NCBI GenBank assembly: GCA_020080175.1
Contig: JAGHQL010000078.1
Location: 1 to 64,000 of the forward strand
Direction of reading: 5' to 3'
Length of the DNA stretch: 64,000 nucleotides
Origin: Glutinoglossum americanum
Taxonomy: Eukaryota; Ascomycota; Geoglossomycetes; Geoglossales; Geoglossaceae
Position numbers and translations under genes: made by a program. Below, one piece after another: positions 32,023 to 44,939 of the stretch (the stretch's first letter is position 1; each line of letters opens with the position of its first letter). The notes under the pieces were generated by a model that searched no databases, was not told where the DNA came from, and saw only the letters and a list, made by a program, of their open reading frames with translations.

Positions 32023-34182
32023 ATGCGGAAATCCAACACTTCCAGATCGCGAGACTCCTCGCCCGAACGTCACACGCCCTTCCCAACCCAGCAGATGTTC
32101 GTACTCGGTACGTTATTGTCACCGCCGTGACCGTTGACTTCCCAAGTACCTAACGGGGTCGCTAATCCTCCCCACCACTCAGCGGTATGTCGGATCTGCG
32201 AACCAATTGCTTTCATGTCGATATTCCCGTATATATATTACATGATAGTCTCTTTCAACATTACCACGGACGACCGGCAAATCGCCATATATGCTGGCAT
32301 GGTCACTTCAGCCTTCGCCTTCGCAGAGTTCTCGACTGGTGTCGTATGGGGAAGGCTGAGTGACAGGATTGGCCGCAAGCCAGTTCTCATCACTGGCCTC
32401 GCTGGCACGGGGCTCAGCATGTTGATTTTTGGGTTTGCCCCGAGCCTTCCGATTGCTCTGCTTGGTCGTGCATTAGGCGGCTTTCTGAATGGGTAAGTCG
32501 AGGGTGCCCCGCCTTTTTGGACTGCTGTTTTGTGCGAGGTGCAGAATCTGATAACGCCCACACCTATAGGAATATTGGTGTGTTGCAAACAACTGTAGCT
32601 GAATTGATCACCGTCAAGGAGCACCAACGTAAGCGGCGTGCAAGAGTCATATCACATATCATGTTATGTCATATCATATCATTGGGATCTCACGAACTGA
32701 CGTGACACAATCCCAACCCAGCCCGAGCATATGCCATTATGCCCTTCGTCTGGTGCCTCGGGTATGTCAGAAGAACACAATCCGAGCTTGTTCTTGGCTA
32801 ACACCGTTTAGATCTATACTCGGGCCGATATTGGGAGGGGCTTTGGCAGATCCCTGCAAGAGCTATCCGGGATTATTCCAACGCGGAACGATTTTCGACA
32901 AGTTCCCATATCTCCTACCAAATCTTGTATGTGCGGTAATACTCACATGCGGCGTGGCGGTCGGAATTCTGTTCTTGGAGGAGACACACGAGGAGAAGAA
33001 GTATAGGAGAGACATCGGTCTTGAGATAGGCGATTGGATTATCAGCAAGGTCAAACTTAGACTCACGTTTATGCTTAGAACCGAGGGGTGGAAAATCGAG
33101 ATCCAATCAAAACTAGGAGATGCGAACCTTGAGGAAAGGCGGTCGCTGCTGGAAGAGGATGAACAGCCTCCTGGATATCGAACCACCGAAGGCTCCCCAA
33201 AATTCTCGGTTTCCAGGGCACTCTCTGAGGGGCCGAACGATCGCGAGCCATCCAACAACATTGACCGGGAACCTCCAGCTCTAGAACGCGCTTTCACCAA
33301 ACAGGTTGTCCTGCATATTATTGGCTATGGTATTCTTGCTTAGTAAGTCTATCTTCTCCGCGCTTGCTAGCAAAATGCTAACACCTAGCCTGTAGCCATA
33401 CCATTTCGTTCGATCAGCTGATGCCTGTATTCTTGAGTACGCCCTCGTCTCATGAACCGCGCTCGTTGCCATTCAAGTTTACCGGTGGATTCGCCTTATC
33501 CACAAAGACCATTGGATTCATTCTTTCTTTGCAGGGCTTCTATTCAATGCTAGCGCAGCTATTCCTTTTCCCAGTCGTTGTGCGTCGATTTGGTTGTCTC
33601 CAGACATTTCGATGTGTAGCAATGTGCTATCCGTTACTCTACTTGCTGGTACCTTACCTCATATTACTTCCTGAGCAATTACAGGTACCGGGAATTTACC
33701 TCTGCCTGATACTCAAGATCACGGCGCAAGTACTGGCCTACCCATCCAATGCAATTCTGTTGACAAACTCCGCTCCATCAATGCTTGTCCTCGGAGCAAT
33801 CAACGGGGTCGCCGCATCCACAGCTAGTCTATCAAGGGCATTTGGTCCGACGATATCGGGCCTAATACACTCTGCTGGCCTCAAATTGGGTTTTTCAGGC
33901 CTCGCATGGTGGGCTGGCGCGGTTGTCTGCTTCCTTGGAGCTGTGGAGAGCCTATTAATGGAGGAGGTTCAGGGAAGGTTTGACCGGAGAAGCAGTATTG
34001 ACGATGTCGTCTCTGGCAACGAAGATTGCTTCGACAGTTTAGCTGTTGGAGCTGCTGTCGTAGAAGCAGGCCATGCCGGGAATGCGTCTGACAGGGCGCA
34101 GCTTGATCAATACTCTATTGCAAAGGACTGCCACTTGACACCCCGCACGGAGATATCACCCGGCCGTTCCTACGAGGTATGA
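32023..34182 (+). CDS. major facilitator superfamily transporter (ZIF/YCR023C type)
   Basis: Seven exons: 32023-32107, 32183-32492, 32570-32628, 32722-32761, 32812-33342 and 33396-34182, with the first six junctions (five introns) all in phase, giving 603 residues; the count is six exons. The start MRKSNTSRSRDSSPERHTPF leads into helix 1 (VCRICEPIAFMSIFPYIYYM). The MFS signature between helices 2 and 3 is GRLSDRIGRKPVL. Further landmarks are LGRALGGFLNGNIGVLQTTV and GPILGGALADPC, followed by a long charged central loop (about residues 235-330) typical of this subgroup. The C-terminal six helices end in AINGVAASTASLSRAFGP. Relatives include plant zinc-induced facilitators and yeast YCR023C. 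Substrate is unknown; a role at the vacuole or plasma membrane is inferred. Confidence 0.9.
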
Positions 34183-34631
34183 ACAGTACGACATCACGAA
34201 ATTTAACCTTGCATAGGGTCTACGGGCTCTTATGCGATTTCTCTGGTCTGCGGAGGCCACGTAATTTATTCGATGGAATATTCATGCACCAACGGACTCT
34301 TGGGGAGTATGGGCTGGGCAGGAACTGGGTTTATTTATTGGCGAAAAGTGCTTCATGCCAAATGAAAGCATCCATTATGAAAAGGGAACTTAGGCTGTAA
34401 GATATCATGCGAGGGATAGTTATATAATATGAGCAACAATTAATTAGCAGGTTGCTCCAAAGTCATTCGCGATACTCATTGTTTATGTAATGCCTGTCAA
34501 CAGTGGGAGAGATAAGGTAGCCGAATCAGTCTGCGCGGATTATGAGGCCGCCTTTCTTTTTCTATGGCAGACATACTCCGCACCTACCTCTTTCCAGCCA
34601 TGCATGCTAGAGACATGTTGCGGCTCCTTCG
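34183..34631. other. intergenic region
   Basis: 449 bp between two plus-strand genes, holding the transporter's 3' flank and the promoter of the Zn(II)2Cys6 gene. No feature is distinguishable. Confidence 0.4.
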
Positions 34632-37600
34632 ATGAATTCCAGATCTCCTGTCTCGACGGCGACGTCCGGTTATCCGCTGAAAAGACCTCGATCCCCTAGC
34701 GATGAAGCTCCTGCGGAGGTGACTCCTGCGCAAGCCGGCCCGTCACCACCGGCGTCTGCCATCAGCTCTTCCTCATCGTTTCGCAATGTCTCGGCCTGCA
34801 ACCGCTGCCGGTTGCGCAAGAACCGCTGTGATCAGCGTCTACCAGCTTGCGCATCATGCGAGAAGGCCCAGGTCAAGTGCGTAGGATACGACCCTATCAC
34901 GAAGAGGGAAATTCCTAGGAGGTGTGTTACTTTCTGCCGATTCGTGCATAAATCGCGGGGCCAAGCACAGACGCTGCAATGGCTTCTCGCAGCTTCACCT
35001 ACGCATGTGCTAATTTTCTTTGGTTGTGGGAAGTTACGTCTATTACCTTGAGACTAGAGTGTCTTATCTCGAGTCTGTCCTCCAGAGCAACGATATTGCC
35101 TTTGCAGCACCTGAAAGACTGGACCTGAGCTCCAGACCAGGCCCAGACCCAAACGTATTGCACACCCCAACGGAGGAACATCAGTTTGCAATCAGCAGTA
35201 ACCGGAATGTCGCTGATGCCAGCAACGGATATCCTTCCGCTTCGCGCGGGACAGGCAAGAGGCAGAACGAAGCTGAGAAGCTGAGCAATCTAGTCTCAAA
35301 TATTGGGATGGTATCAGTCCAAGGAGCTTCCGACCCCCGATACCTAGGATCGACATCTGGTATATCATTCGCGCGGGTTGTATTTGCGGCAGTCAAGAGC
35401 TCTGTTTCAGGGTCATCGTCTGAGCGCGCTGGAATCCGTCCAAGCAAACCCATAACGGCGGGTGTGGCTTCTAGTGGGAGCACCTCCATGAGAGACTCGT
35501 TCTTCGGGCTACATACAAAGCCTACATTCGAACAGGCACCATTCCCGGATAGAGAGCTCGGCTCAAGACTTGCGGACCTTTACTTTGAACATGCTAATCC
35601 TCAAATACCGATTTTGCACCGCGGAGAGTTCATGTCATTGTGTGATCGGGTCTACTCTTCAGACGAAAGGCTTAGGACACCCCGGGAGTTGTACATGCTC
35701 AATATTGTCTTTGCAATCGGCGCTGGGATCTTCCTAGGAGAGACTGATTCAGATGATGTGGGTCCCGATTCGCATAAAAGTTCACCGAGGCTTCGTCGCT
35801 CGCCTCCATCTCCAACGACGAAGCGAGTCCGACTGTCGAGCCAGCAGTACCAGCCCGAAGAATATCATGCGTCCGCGATCGTACACCTAGAGTCTTTCCT
35901 TGGCTCTTCCCCTGCAGCCGATCGTCCTGACGGATTTGGCGGGGGTTTGGAGGAGCTCCAAGCGGTTTTACTCTTGGCAGGCTTTGCCTTGCTTAGGCCA
36001 GTTGCGCCAGGACTGTGGTATATTGTTGGTGTGGCAGTACGCCTGGGAGTCGACTTGGGCCTTCACCATGAGGATGGAACGGGAATTGATGCGGGGAATG
36101 GAGATGAAGACGTTGCTATGGGATCAACTGACCCCAGCGGTCAAACTAAATTCATCGATCCCAAAGAGAAGGGTCGGCGAGAGTGGGTCCGTGATCTGCG
36201 GAGGAGGCTATGGTGGTGGTGAGTTTGATCTAGCTGTCTCAATTACACATGGATTTCAACACCAGCAAATATTGCCATACTGAATTTTCAGTGTCTACTC
36301 GTTCGACCGCCTAGTCAGCACCTGTGTCGGCCGCCCATTCGGAATCAGCGACGAAGTCGTCACTACTGAGGTTAGCAAACACGCTCCAGGAATTATTGAT
36401 CGCTGTTAACCTAGAGTTATTGGGTGTCCTCGTAGTTCCCTTCGCTGTTAGATGACGCCTTTATAACTACTGCAGGATTCTCACCCCCGCCGAACGAGCC
36501 GCTCATACCCAGCTACAAGCTCGTAGCCCACCATTACTTCAGGCTCCGGCTACTACAGTCTGAGATACTCCAAGTCCTACAACACCAGCAAGCTCAGCAA
36601 GCACGCATGACTGGTGATTTTGGAGGCAATCCTTATATGCATACACACCTCCAGTCGCCCTTCCTGCAGAAGTTCGGGTCATTTCGTTCCTGGCGAACTG
36701 ATATTGACCGACGACTGCGCGAATGGAAGGACTCTGCGCCAAGGAAAGAAGAGATCGGAGTTCAATTTTCTACTGAGTTTCTGCAACTAAACTATTGGCA
36801 AGCCGTAATTATGTTATACCGTCAAAGCTTGACCGTTCCACCACTACTAGCCGGGGAGTATAACACCTCAGATGAAGTGTCTAGCCCCTCAATGGTGAAC
36901 ATTGAAAGACGTGAAGACGAGGAACAAGTCTTCTTGAAGGTCGCAGAGGCGGGGCAAAGAGTCTTACGAATTTACCGCCAACTCCATCGTGTACACCTTG
37001 TAAACTATACATTCCTAGCGACACATCACCTCTTCATGGCTGGTTAGTAGTTATCCTTCCCTATTTTTCCTATACAGTAGCTAAACATAATAAGGAATTT
37101 CCTTCCTCTACGCAATATGGCATTCACCAACAGTTCGGCGCCGCATCACGCTCGATAATATAGACTTCACCGTTCTTGCGGCCACTTCTGTTCTGAACGA
37201 TCTAATTGAGAAATGTCCGCCAGCGGAAGCCTGCCGTGATGCATTTGAACGTATGAGCAGAGCAACTGTGCAGATGTGCCTTGCCACAACGGGTTTTTCA
37301 TCTCAAGCATCGGGGCTAGGCTCTGACCCAGTCTCCTCCACAAACACATACCGCTCGACAGAGAGCAACTTTAGTGATCAGGAAGGCGAGGGTAGCCTTA
37401 GTTCCGACATACCTAGCTGGAACGACCCTGTCCAAGGGGACTCTGACCCAAATCCAGTTATACAGCGCGGCCAGGCCCCCCGACGGCCGCCGCCGAAGTT
37501 CGACATGAACTTCGGGGATCTTTTCTCTGAGGAGGCCGACAGCAGCGCGAGATCGGCAAGGCAAAACTATAGAAGCAGACCAACCCAAGGTCCTATAAAA

Positions 37601-37969
37601 ATGGAGCAACAGTGTCCCCCTTATCAGACGCTTGGAGGGCTTGGCCAACAGGACTTCGGTCTGGAGACTTCGAACATCGACCCGAATCTGCAAACACAGC
37701 AGCAGACAGAACGACAAGCCCGAAGTTTCATGCCCTCACCTCAGCCTTCCTACCCCATCAATAGCAATAACAATAACAACAATAACACCAATGTCTTCGC
37801 TGACTTCTTTGAGGACCCTGATTTCGCACTAGACAACACAGTGGCCGGGAATTCAGGCATCGATCTGGGTTTTGGCTTGGCATTCGATGTCGACCATGAC
37901 TTTAGTGACGGTTCACAATTTGACCTTTTTGACGGATTTTTCTTTGGACCATCTAGTTCTGGACTTTGA
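34632..37969 (+). CDS. Zn(II)2Cys6 transcription factor, Ppr1/UaY-like
   Basis: Exons are 34632-34921, 35034-36218, 36292-36370, 36436-37042 and 37095-37969, giving 1011 residues. The binuclear zinc cluster is canonical: C56, C59, C66, C73, C76, C83 in ACNRCRLRKNRCDQRLPACA then SCEKAQVKC. The linker and dimerisation start GYDPITKREIPR/SYVYYLETRVSYLE closely recall Ppr1 and UaY, regulators of pyrimidine and purine use. The fungal-specific middle domain runs from about residue 290 (LYFEHANPQIPILHRGEF; LDLGLHHEDG; RRRLWWCVYSFDRLVS; GRPFGISDE). The C-terminus is acidic, with Gln and Asn runs, as in activation domains. It should bind CGG-containing inverted repeats in the nucleus. The UaY-type identity rests on the linker only. 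Neighbouring genes do not point to a pathway. Confidence 0.88.
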
Positions 37970-38864
37970 GTTATAACATTGTAACCGCGATAACTCCCTT
38001 GTAGTTTTGTTCCCTCGGCCCTTATTGCTTAAATTCATTATTGTTTTAAATGTCATCTATGTGCTCTTAGGGGATGGGGGTTTGGGACGGAAGGTTTGTG
38101 ATGGGATGGAAAAGGACCACTATTTTTTTTTTCTTCCCTCTCCTACTTACCACCCCCTATTAGGCTTCCAGCAAAAAACTACAAGATAGGAGACGCCGAA
38201 TCAATCATGAATTTTTACGAATAGCGCTCCACTGTTCCTTCTCCCCCCTCTACCGGGGAAGAATCCGGCTCGAGCTCAGGAATAAGAAATCTCCAAAACG
38301 ACATGTCATCGGCTTCTCTCGCCGGGGCTCCGGTAGCCCCATCCGTTCTATCCGCCCCACCACTGCTGCCCTACGCACGCCCCGCATTTCAAGGGCTGTA
38401 AAACCAAGGTATTGACAATTCCGCAAGGCATCTATCCAACTCCCTTAACAAGGTTGGCTGAAAGTCACGCGAGGCTAGAGGGAGGCGGGGAGAAAAAGAA
38501 ATAAGATGTGTAATGAAAAAGGAACCTACAGTAATCGTCACAAGAGTCTTACGTGCTGACCATGCATGACCTTAAACAGCGGTTATCTCGCTCTATAGCT
38601 TCTGCATATACGTTTCTACCCTTGGCCGCCCAGGCTATATTTAAATTCCGTCTAAACGTCACTGCCGCCAATTGGTTATACATGTAGTCCTCAGACGTAC
38701 GATAATGTGTATTTCGGGTTTTTCATTTGACTCGAGAAAGAAATCCCGTTATCTGAGAAGTTACTACCGTTATCTCGTTATTCTCACAAAGGGTAATTCG
38801 TAATCACAAACTAAAGGACTCTTGTTGCCAAAAACAGGAGTGTGGGGGAGAGGAAATCCGTAGA
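37970..38864. other. convergent intergenic region
   Basis: This lies between the 3' end of the Zn(II)2Cys6 gene (plus) and the 3' end of the HAM1-type gene (minus). It is A/T-rich at its right end and should contain both polyadenylation sites. No coding signal is seen. Confidence 0.45.
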
Positions 38865-41137
38865 TTAGCCCATCATCAGTGCACGTGCGTCAAAGATTCC
38901 GTTCCTCCAGGCCTCCGCAGCATTTTCTTCTACAACCTCCCCAGCTCGTACAGCCTCGTCGTTCCATAACTTCACAATGCTGCCAGGAGCGTACACGCCC
39001 GCAAAAACTCCTCCGCCCGGGGAGGTCACCCTGACACTACTATACAAATCGGGATCTTCTTCGGGAGCGAGACGAGAAATCACGGCTTTAACAAATGTAC
39101 CAAGGTCATTAGGATTGGATATCTGTGTAGCTCGAAGCCTCTCCCGAGCGAAAAGCAACTCGCGATTTGCCGCGTGTATACCGTTTGTAATCCTAATGGC
39201 TAATTGGTATTCCAACACCTTTCTCAAGAGAGGCTGAATGAAGGGCTTCAAGCACCACGCCAAACAAGCGAATTTGCTCTTCCGGAGCTTATATGAAAGC
39301 TTGTGGATCTTGACTCGGACATCCCGGAGGGTTAAGATCTTCTCCAGCCTGTTTTTGCCGATTTCTACATCAATATGCACATCAATACCCCTCTCATCGA
39401 GCTGGAATGAAACAATGCCTTCATCCGCAAGCCTCAAAAGCCTTAAGTGCGCTCTCAACCAGAAGCCGACGTCGTCAGCGCGGATTGACATGCCATCGAT
39501 CTTGATCGAAACCAGGGAAGTGACCTTAGAGACAGTCTTGAAGCGAGCCTTTCGAATTTCTAGGTCGTTGTACGTCTCAATCCTCAGCCTAAATGGAAAG
39601 AATGAGGAACCATTAGCTGTCCTCCCCGGCTCTAAAATTAGGTTCTCAAGTAGAATATCGACTTCTTGCACAGAAACTTCTAAACGAGGGATCGGTATAT
39701 ATTGAATCGCTTGTATGCATAGCGGCAAGAAGGCTTGAAGGAAATCCCGAACCAGCTCCGGCCTAGTGGCAATGTTCGTTGGAGACAGAGCTTGGGAAAT
39801 CTTTAAGCTTGTAGATAAAAGCTTAGACACATCTTCATCACCAGCAATCGACTGGAAAGTCTCTTGAAGCTGAAGAAGGAGATTATCAACATCCTTGCGT
39901 AACGATGACTCTTTCCCGGATTCTTGATACCTCCTGCGTAGCTCTTCAATTTTGTTCTGTACGGACTCGGAAAAACTCGGATCCGTTAGCAACTTTTGAA
40001 GAGAATTGCCAATATCGGTCATCAGGTTCTCGAATTCAGGGTCTTTCTGGGATTGAGCCATTAGTAGTTTGAGTTTGTTCTCAAGCTCTTCCCATTGCTT
40101 ACGGGCCCCAAAGGAACTGAGAAAAGACCAAAAGCTCTCGACCGCCCGATCGAGCTCTGGGTTGGATTCTAACCCCTCTTGGATAGCACTGATGGTCCCG
40201 TCTGCGGCTCGAGAATACACTTTCGCATATCGCCGGAGAAGGCTTGAAATTGTAGAGACAGAATCTAAATAATCGTTCCTGCCACGGAGCTTCGTGACGG
40301 CCATTTTTAGACGGAGGAGGAGCGCGTCCTCCTGTTCTCCCGAAAGGTTATCCTCTAGGCTTGCCGCAGCCTCTTGACCTGTCTTCGCAATCCCGTTTGC
40401 AACGACGCCCGAAACCTCAGAGGCTTTCCCACCAAGTTCACCGATTGACGGAGCCATTCCAGCCCCCGGCACTGGACTCTTGACAGCCCGAGTGTCCTGA
40501 TCAGAAGGCCGGATCTGTTCCGCAGCCTCACGCGTGGTGCTTGACACTGCAAAAGCCGTGTCTGCGAACACTTGCCGGCCAATTACAGTAAGGTCTGAGA
40601 GAAACAGGCGGATGTCTGAGTTGGTAAGGAGGAGACTTCCCACAGTTCTTAAACTCTCATATGCTGTATCTATTAGTTAACCAAACCAACGAGCTCTATG
40701 GCTCAAGATTACTCACCAGCAGAGGCGTCAGCTTTCGTCTTAGCAGAGGCAGCGGCATTGGCCAAGTCATTCGTATCCAATGATATCCTAGACCTCGAAA
40801 GAAACCATATGAAATTTTGAACTTGGTCGGTACTATTCTTATGTCGAAGCAGCTCAATGAAATATGTGAGCCATTGCCTTATGAACTTCAAAAGTAGCCG
40901 GCCGGTGTCACTCAAGCTCGGGTTATTAGGATCCAGGATATCTGAAGCCAACAGAGTACGGAGGTTGACAATAATCTGCTCCGTAGATGGCATGTAGCCT
41001 TTGGAGAGAGCCCTCACCATCTGGTAAGTATGAAGCTTCTGATGAATAGCCCGTTGCATGGAGGTATCATGTTCATATTGAGGTAAAAGCGGCTCAGTAT
41101 CCCCAGACCGTGATTTTCGCAAACCAAAACAAGACAT
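38865..41137 (-). CDS. HAM1-type protein (hyphal anastomosis family)
   Basis: Exons are 41137-40717 and 40663-38865 (GTGAGT...ATACAG intron of 53 bp), giving 739 residues. The N-terminal start MSCFGLRKSRSGDTEPLLPQ carries cysteine and basic residues near the start that could be lipidated. A long helical region follows (LRTLLASDILDPNNPSLSDT, then GRLLLKFIRQWLTYFIELLR). The C-terminal half (from about residue 420) has the fold-like pattern of lipid-transfer BPI/TULIP domains (YIPIPRLEVSVQEVDILLEN; VSIKIDGMSIRADDVGFWLR; RGIDVHIDVEI). This arrangement matches the fungal HAM1 N- and C-terminal domain families named for hyphal anastomosis. Lipid binding at membranes is inference from the fold. Confidence 0.87.
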
Positions 41138-41851
41138 GGTGCGTCCTCTCTAGGTGAAGCAGAGCAAAGCGGAATCCGGCGCTCTTAAGTTCAAGTTTCC
41201 TAGAGGCGGAAGTTTTAAACATGGCTGCGGGGGAGCAACCCGCATCGTAGGAATGACGACACCGGATCCGGAAACAGGAATGTGAGTCCTAGATAGAGCT
41301 CCTTAATCAGCAATCATTTGCCGTCCTTACACAAATAAAAAAGGTAGAGAGTGATTGCCTCTACTAAGCCGGAAATGGACGGCATAAAGGCAATGGTAGC
41401 GCAGCATTCCGCATAATTGTTATGATTAAGCAGATATACTTCGTCTGATGGACAAGGGAGGCAAGATCATTTCCAATTGGGATCGCAGAGCGACAAGAGG
41501 GTTTCCCAATCGCACGGCATCCGCTATTGATCGGGGGAGCAGAAGCCTAAGGATAAATTGGCCTACTGAGTGCTGAATACACGGGCACAGCTTTTAAGAT
41601 TGTGAACCCGACTGGATCGGTTTAGTAAGGCCAAGAACAATGGCAAGCTGAGCCTCAACATCTTCAAGTAACGCCCGACAAGGCATTGCTAAAACACCCG
41701 ATTCCCACCGATTTCCTGCCACAGTCCAGCACATGAAGGCCCGTTTTGAACCTAGTCGAGAACTTACCATTATCAGTTCAGAATCAATTTTTCTGAGACA
41801 GTATATCCTTCTTTCAACCACAGCCAGCCAGCCAGGGCAAGCAAGTAAAAG
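41138..41851. other. divergent promoter region
   Basis: 714 bp between the starts of the HAM1-type gene (minus) and the F-box gene (plus). The short frames show no similarity to proteins. Confidence 0.45.
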
Positions 41852-44800
41852 ATGAAGAAGCTCACTCTCCTAGACCTTCCAGTAGAGACACAGAAAGATA
41901 TCTTTAAGCATGTACAGTGTCCTATTCCTAACATCCTCAGACTGGTTGCCCTATTTGAAAAATTTAGTTGTTAATTAAAGTGATAAAATAGTCTACGCCT
42001 CAAGACCTCATTGCCCTTGCATTGGTCTCTCGTCATTTTCATTCCATAGCTTCATCTCAACTATGGCGCAGCTTTGGCATTGTCTTTCCCGATGATGACG
42101 ACCCTGCATTCGACTCTCCGATTGATGGCCTCGCCGGCGGCCTAGACACACTAGTCACAAGCAAGCATAATTACGCAAGATACCTCAAAGAGATAAGCCT
42201 AGATACGCTGAGTGGAGGAGAGCGAGGGGAGAGGGCATATAAGCAGTATGGATATGAAACGAGTTGTGGGAAGTTTATGAATACCCTTTTTGCCGTGGTG
42301 TTGAAGAATGCTGTTGCGCTCGAGACCTTTTAGTGAGTGAAGGCAGAAGTCTTCTCTTGCTTATCTCTAAATCCCTCAGTATGGCTGATACTGCTATAGC
42401 TGGAACATACGCGTTGAACTTAATCGACCCATTTTTGCTGCTCTACACTCACTACCAAACCTCCGACATCTTCACGTCCGCCTACAAGCAGGTCAATCGA
42501 TGTACCAAACACCTCCACCTCTCCCCTCATCGGCGACCATCGCAAATACCCCAGCGACCGACAGCCTACCCCCCCCACCACCTCTGTCTTCGATTCCATC
42601 AACGCCGCCTCCACCTTACTCAACGAAGATACCTGAGATAATCTCTAAGCCAAATGGGGGAGCGACACCTGAGAGCCGCCCCGAACCTCCCACATTTTCA
42701 GAATTCAAATCCCTTAATAGCCTCGTAGTACTGGATATCGATTGTCTATCTTACGTCCCGGAGCTCGCCGCTTGCGTCCACAAATGTTCGTTATCTCTCA
42801 AAAAAGTGAAATTGTCGTTATCGGAGGCTTTGGCTATCAAGGCTCGCAAGCCGGGTTACGACGAAATGGATGATTCGGATGACGATATGGTGGATGATCT
42901 TGGAAATCCTATAAATCCACCACCTACAGCACCAGGCGCAACCGAAGGAACATTAGAGAAAGAAGCCAAGGTCAGAGCAGAGAGATCGGAACAAGAAGCA
43001 GTTCTCGGAAAGATTTTTGGTGTTGGAAAAGCAGTGGGTGGGAGAAGGGTGGACGCAAAGGCAGATTCGAAGGAGAAGCCAAAGCATGAGGATAAGAGCA
43101 AAACCGAAAGCGGCATAACGGAAAACGACCCAGGGAAGGCCTTCATTGATGAATTGAAGGAGGTAAAGAAGCTTATGGAGACTACGCCGTCGAATATTTC
43201 CGATGCTGACAAGATCGCTACTCAGCAAGAAGCTTTGAAGTTAATTCTAAGAGCAGCAGAAAAATATATTGGCGCAGGGGCCAAAGAGGCAGTTGTGGCT
43301 TCATCTTCAGGCAGTAAAGATGCGTCAGGTTCAGGGCCGGAAGCGGATAGCAAGGATAAGAATGTCGACCTCATTGGCGATGATCCGGAGAGCGCAAAAG
43401 CCAATGCTGAGCCCGCGGATGGTGCCAGCAGGAAGGGGAAAGAGAAAGCGACCAATGTAGCCTCCGAAGACGACAAAACTGGAAAAGTAGACATGACAGA
43501 TGGACCGGGCCTTTTTGATACACCACCATCTAAAGACAAGTCGGTATCGACAACCAATCTAGAAAACGCAGTGCCAGAAGACATCGATGTTGAACATCCG
43601 GACTTTGAAGAGCTTGAGGATGTTGATGACCAAGAAGAAGTTGGGGACGATATTATGGTGGCACAAGACCCGGTCACTGACTCTCAGATAACGAATGCCA
43701 AAGATTTGAAGGATGGAAATGACAACACGCATCACCTTCCTAACGGTTTCATCAAAGGACCCGAGGCCAATATGAGCGGTGGGTTAAGCCAAATCGACAT
43801 CGACAGCAAAGATAGTTGCGAAAAAGTAGTTCATGGTGAAGCAGGCTATAAAGCACACGAAACCGCCGAAAGGGTTGACCCACCAGCCGAAATATCACAG
43901 TCTTTGGAGCCACAACCAGAAACTCCCGACATAAAGCAGCCTGATTCCTCTGATGACCAGTCTGTGAAAGATTACATCCGCTCCACTCGAAAGATCTCGC
44001 TCCGTTCGTTGTCCCTGTATCTTATTCCTATACGACCATCGGTGCTCGATCGCGCTCTTGACCTCACTGCTCTCCACCGAATTTCCCTCCTCAATGTTGG
44101 GCCCCAAGCAGCGTTTTGGACACTAATGTCTAATACGCACAAGAAAGCCCCTCTGCAGCTTAAGAAGATTTACACGGATAATGTCACAGCAGAATTCTTG
44201 GCATTTGTTAGTGAAATTGATGGCCTCACGGAAATATTGATGTTAGAGCGGTCTTCAAAGTCTAAAGTCGAGTCTCTAGCGCCAAAGACAACGGTTGGGA
44301 TTGAGGACATCAGAAAGTCTATTTTACGGAAACACGCTAAGACTCTAAAAAAACTGATGATCAAGAACGAGAATGACTATAGCTGGGATATCAACGGCAA
44401 AGCAATTCGACTTCTGACTAAAAAGGGAAGAAATTTGGCAGAGTTGGCAATATGCGTTGACTTGAAGAACTTCGTAAGATTCCTTTGGCACCTAAAAAGC
44501 ATAGGAAGCTAACTAACTTTTCTAAAAGCATCTTTTGCTACAATATATCTCTGGTCTCGTATCTTTGAAGGCCCTCTACATCCTCACCTGCCGTACGGAT
44601 GATACTTGCCAGTGGGTGGTAAGGGAGCTACGCAACTTCGCCATTGATAACATTGCGCATTATCCAGAGTTGAAACTGGAATATCTTGCCCTCGATAGCA
44701 CCGTAGAGCGGGTAGTACGGAAGAAAGTCAACCCAAAAAAGGTCAAGAATGCCGGTAGTATCGAGAAACTATTAGAGGGAAAGGAAACAGATGCCAAAGA

Positions 44801-44939
44801 TTCGGACGTATCCTCGGATGACGAAAATAGCGATGAGGATCAACAGCCAGGATTGAAGATTGAGACATTGGGCGTCAAGTTCTACGATGTTTATGGTGTG
44901 CGGATTTTCCGGAAAGACGTCAAGGCTGGGGTATTGTGA
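41852..44939 (+). CDS. F-box/leucine-rich repeat-like protein with large acidic insert
   Basis: Exons are 41852-41911, 41992-42332, 42400-44473 and 44529-44939, all in phase, giving 961 residues. An F-box lies at the N-terminus, MKKLTLLDLPVETQKDIFKH then STPQDLIALALVSRHFHSIA, split by the first intron. Leucine-rich segments follow (IFAALHSLPNLRHLHVRLQ; LNSLVVLDIDCLSYVPELAA). A roughly 350-residue insert rich in Asp, Glu, Lys and Ser (about 290-640) then separates them from a second leucine-rich region (ISLRSLSLYLIPIRPSVLDR; LVSLKALYILTCRTDD). F-box proteins serve as substrate adaptors of SCF ubiquitin ligases. The substrate is unknown. The low-complexity middle is probably disordered and evolves fast. 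Confidence 0.85.
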
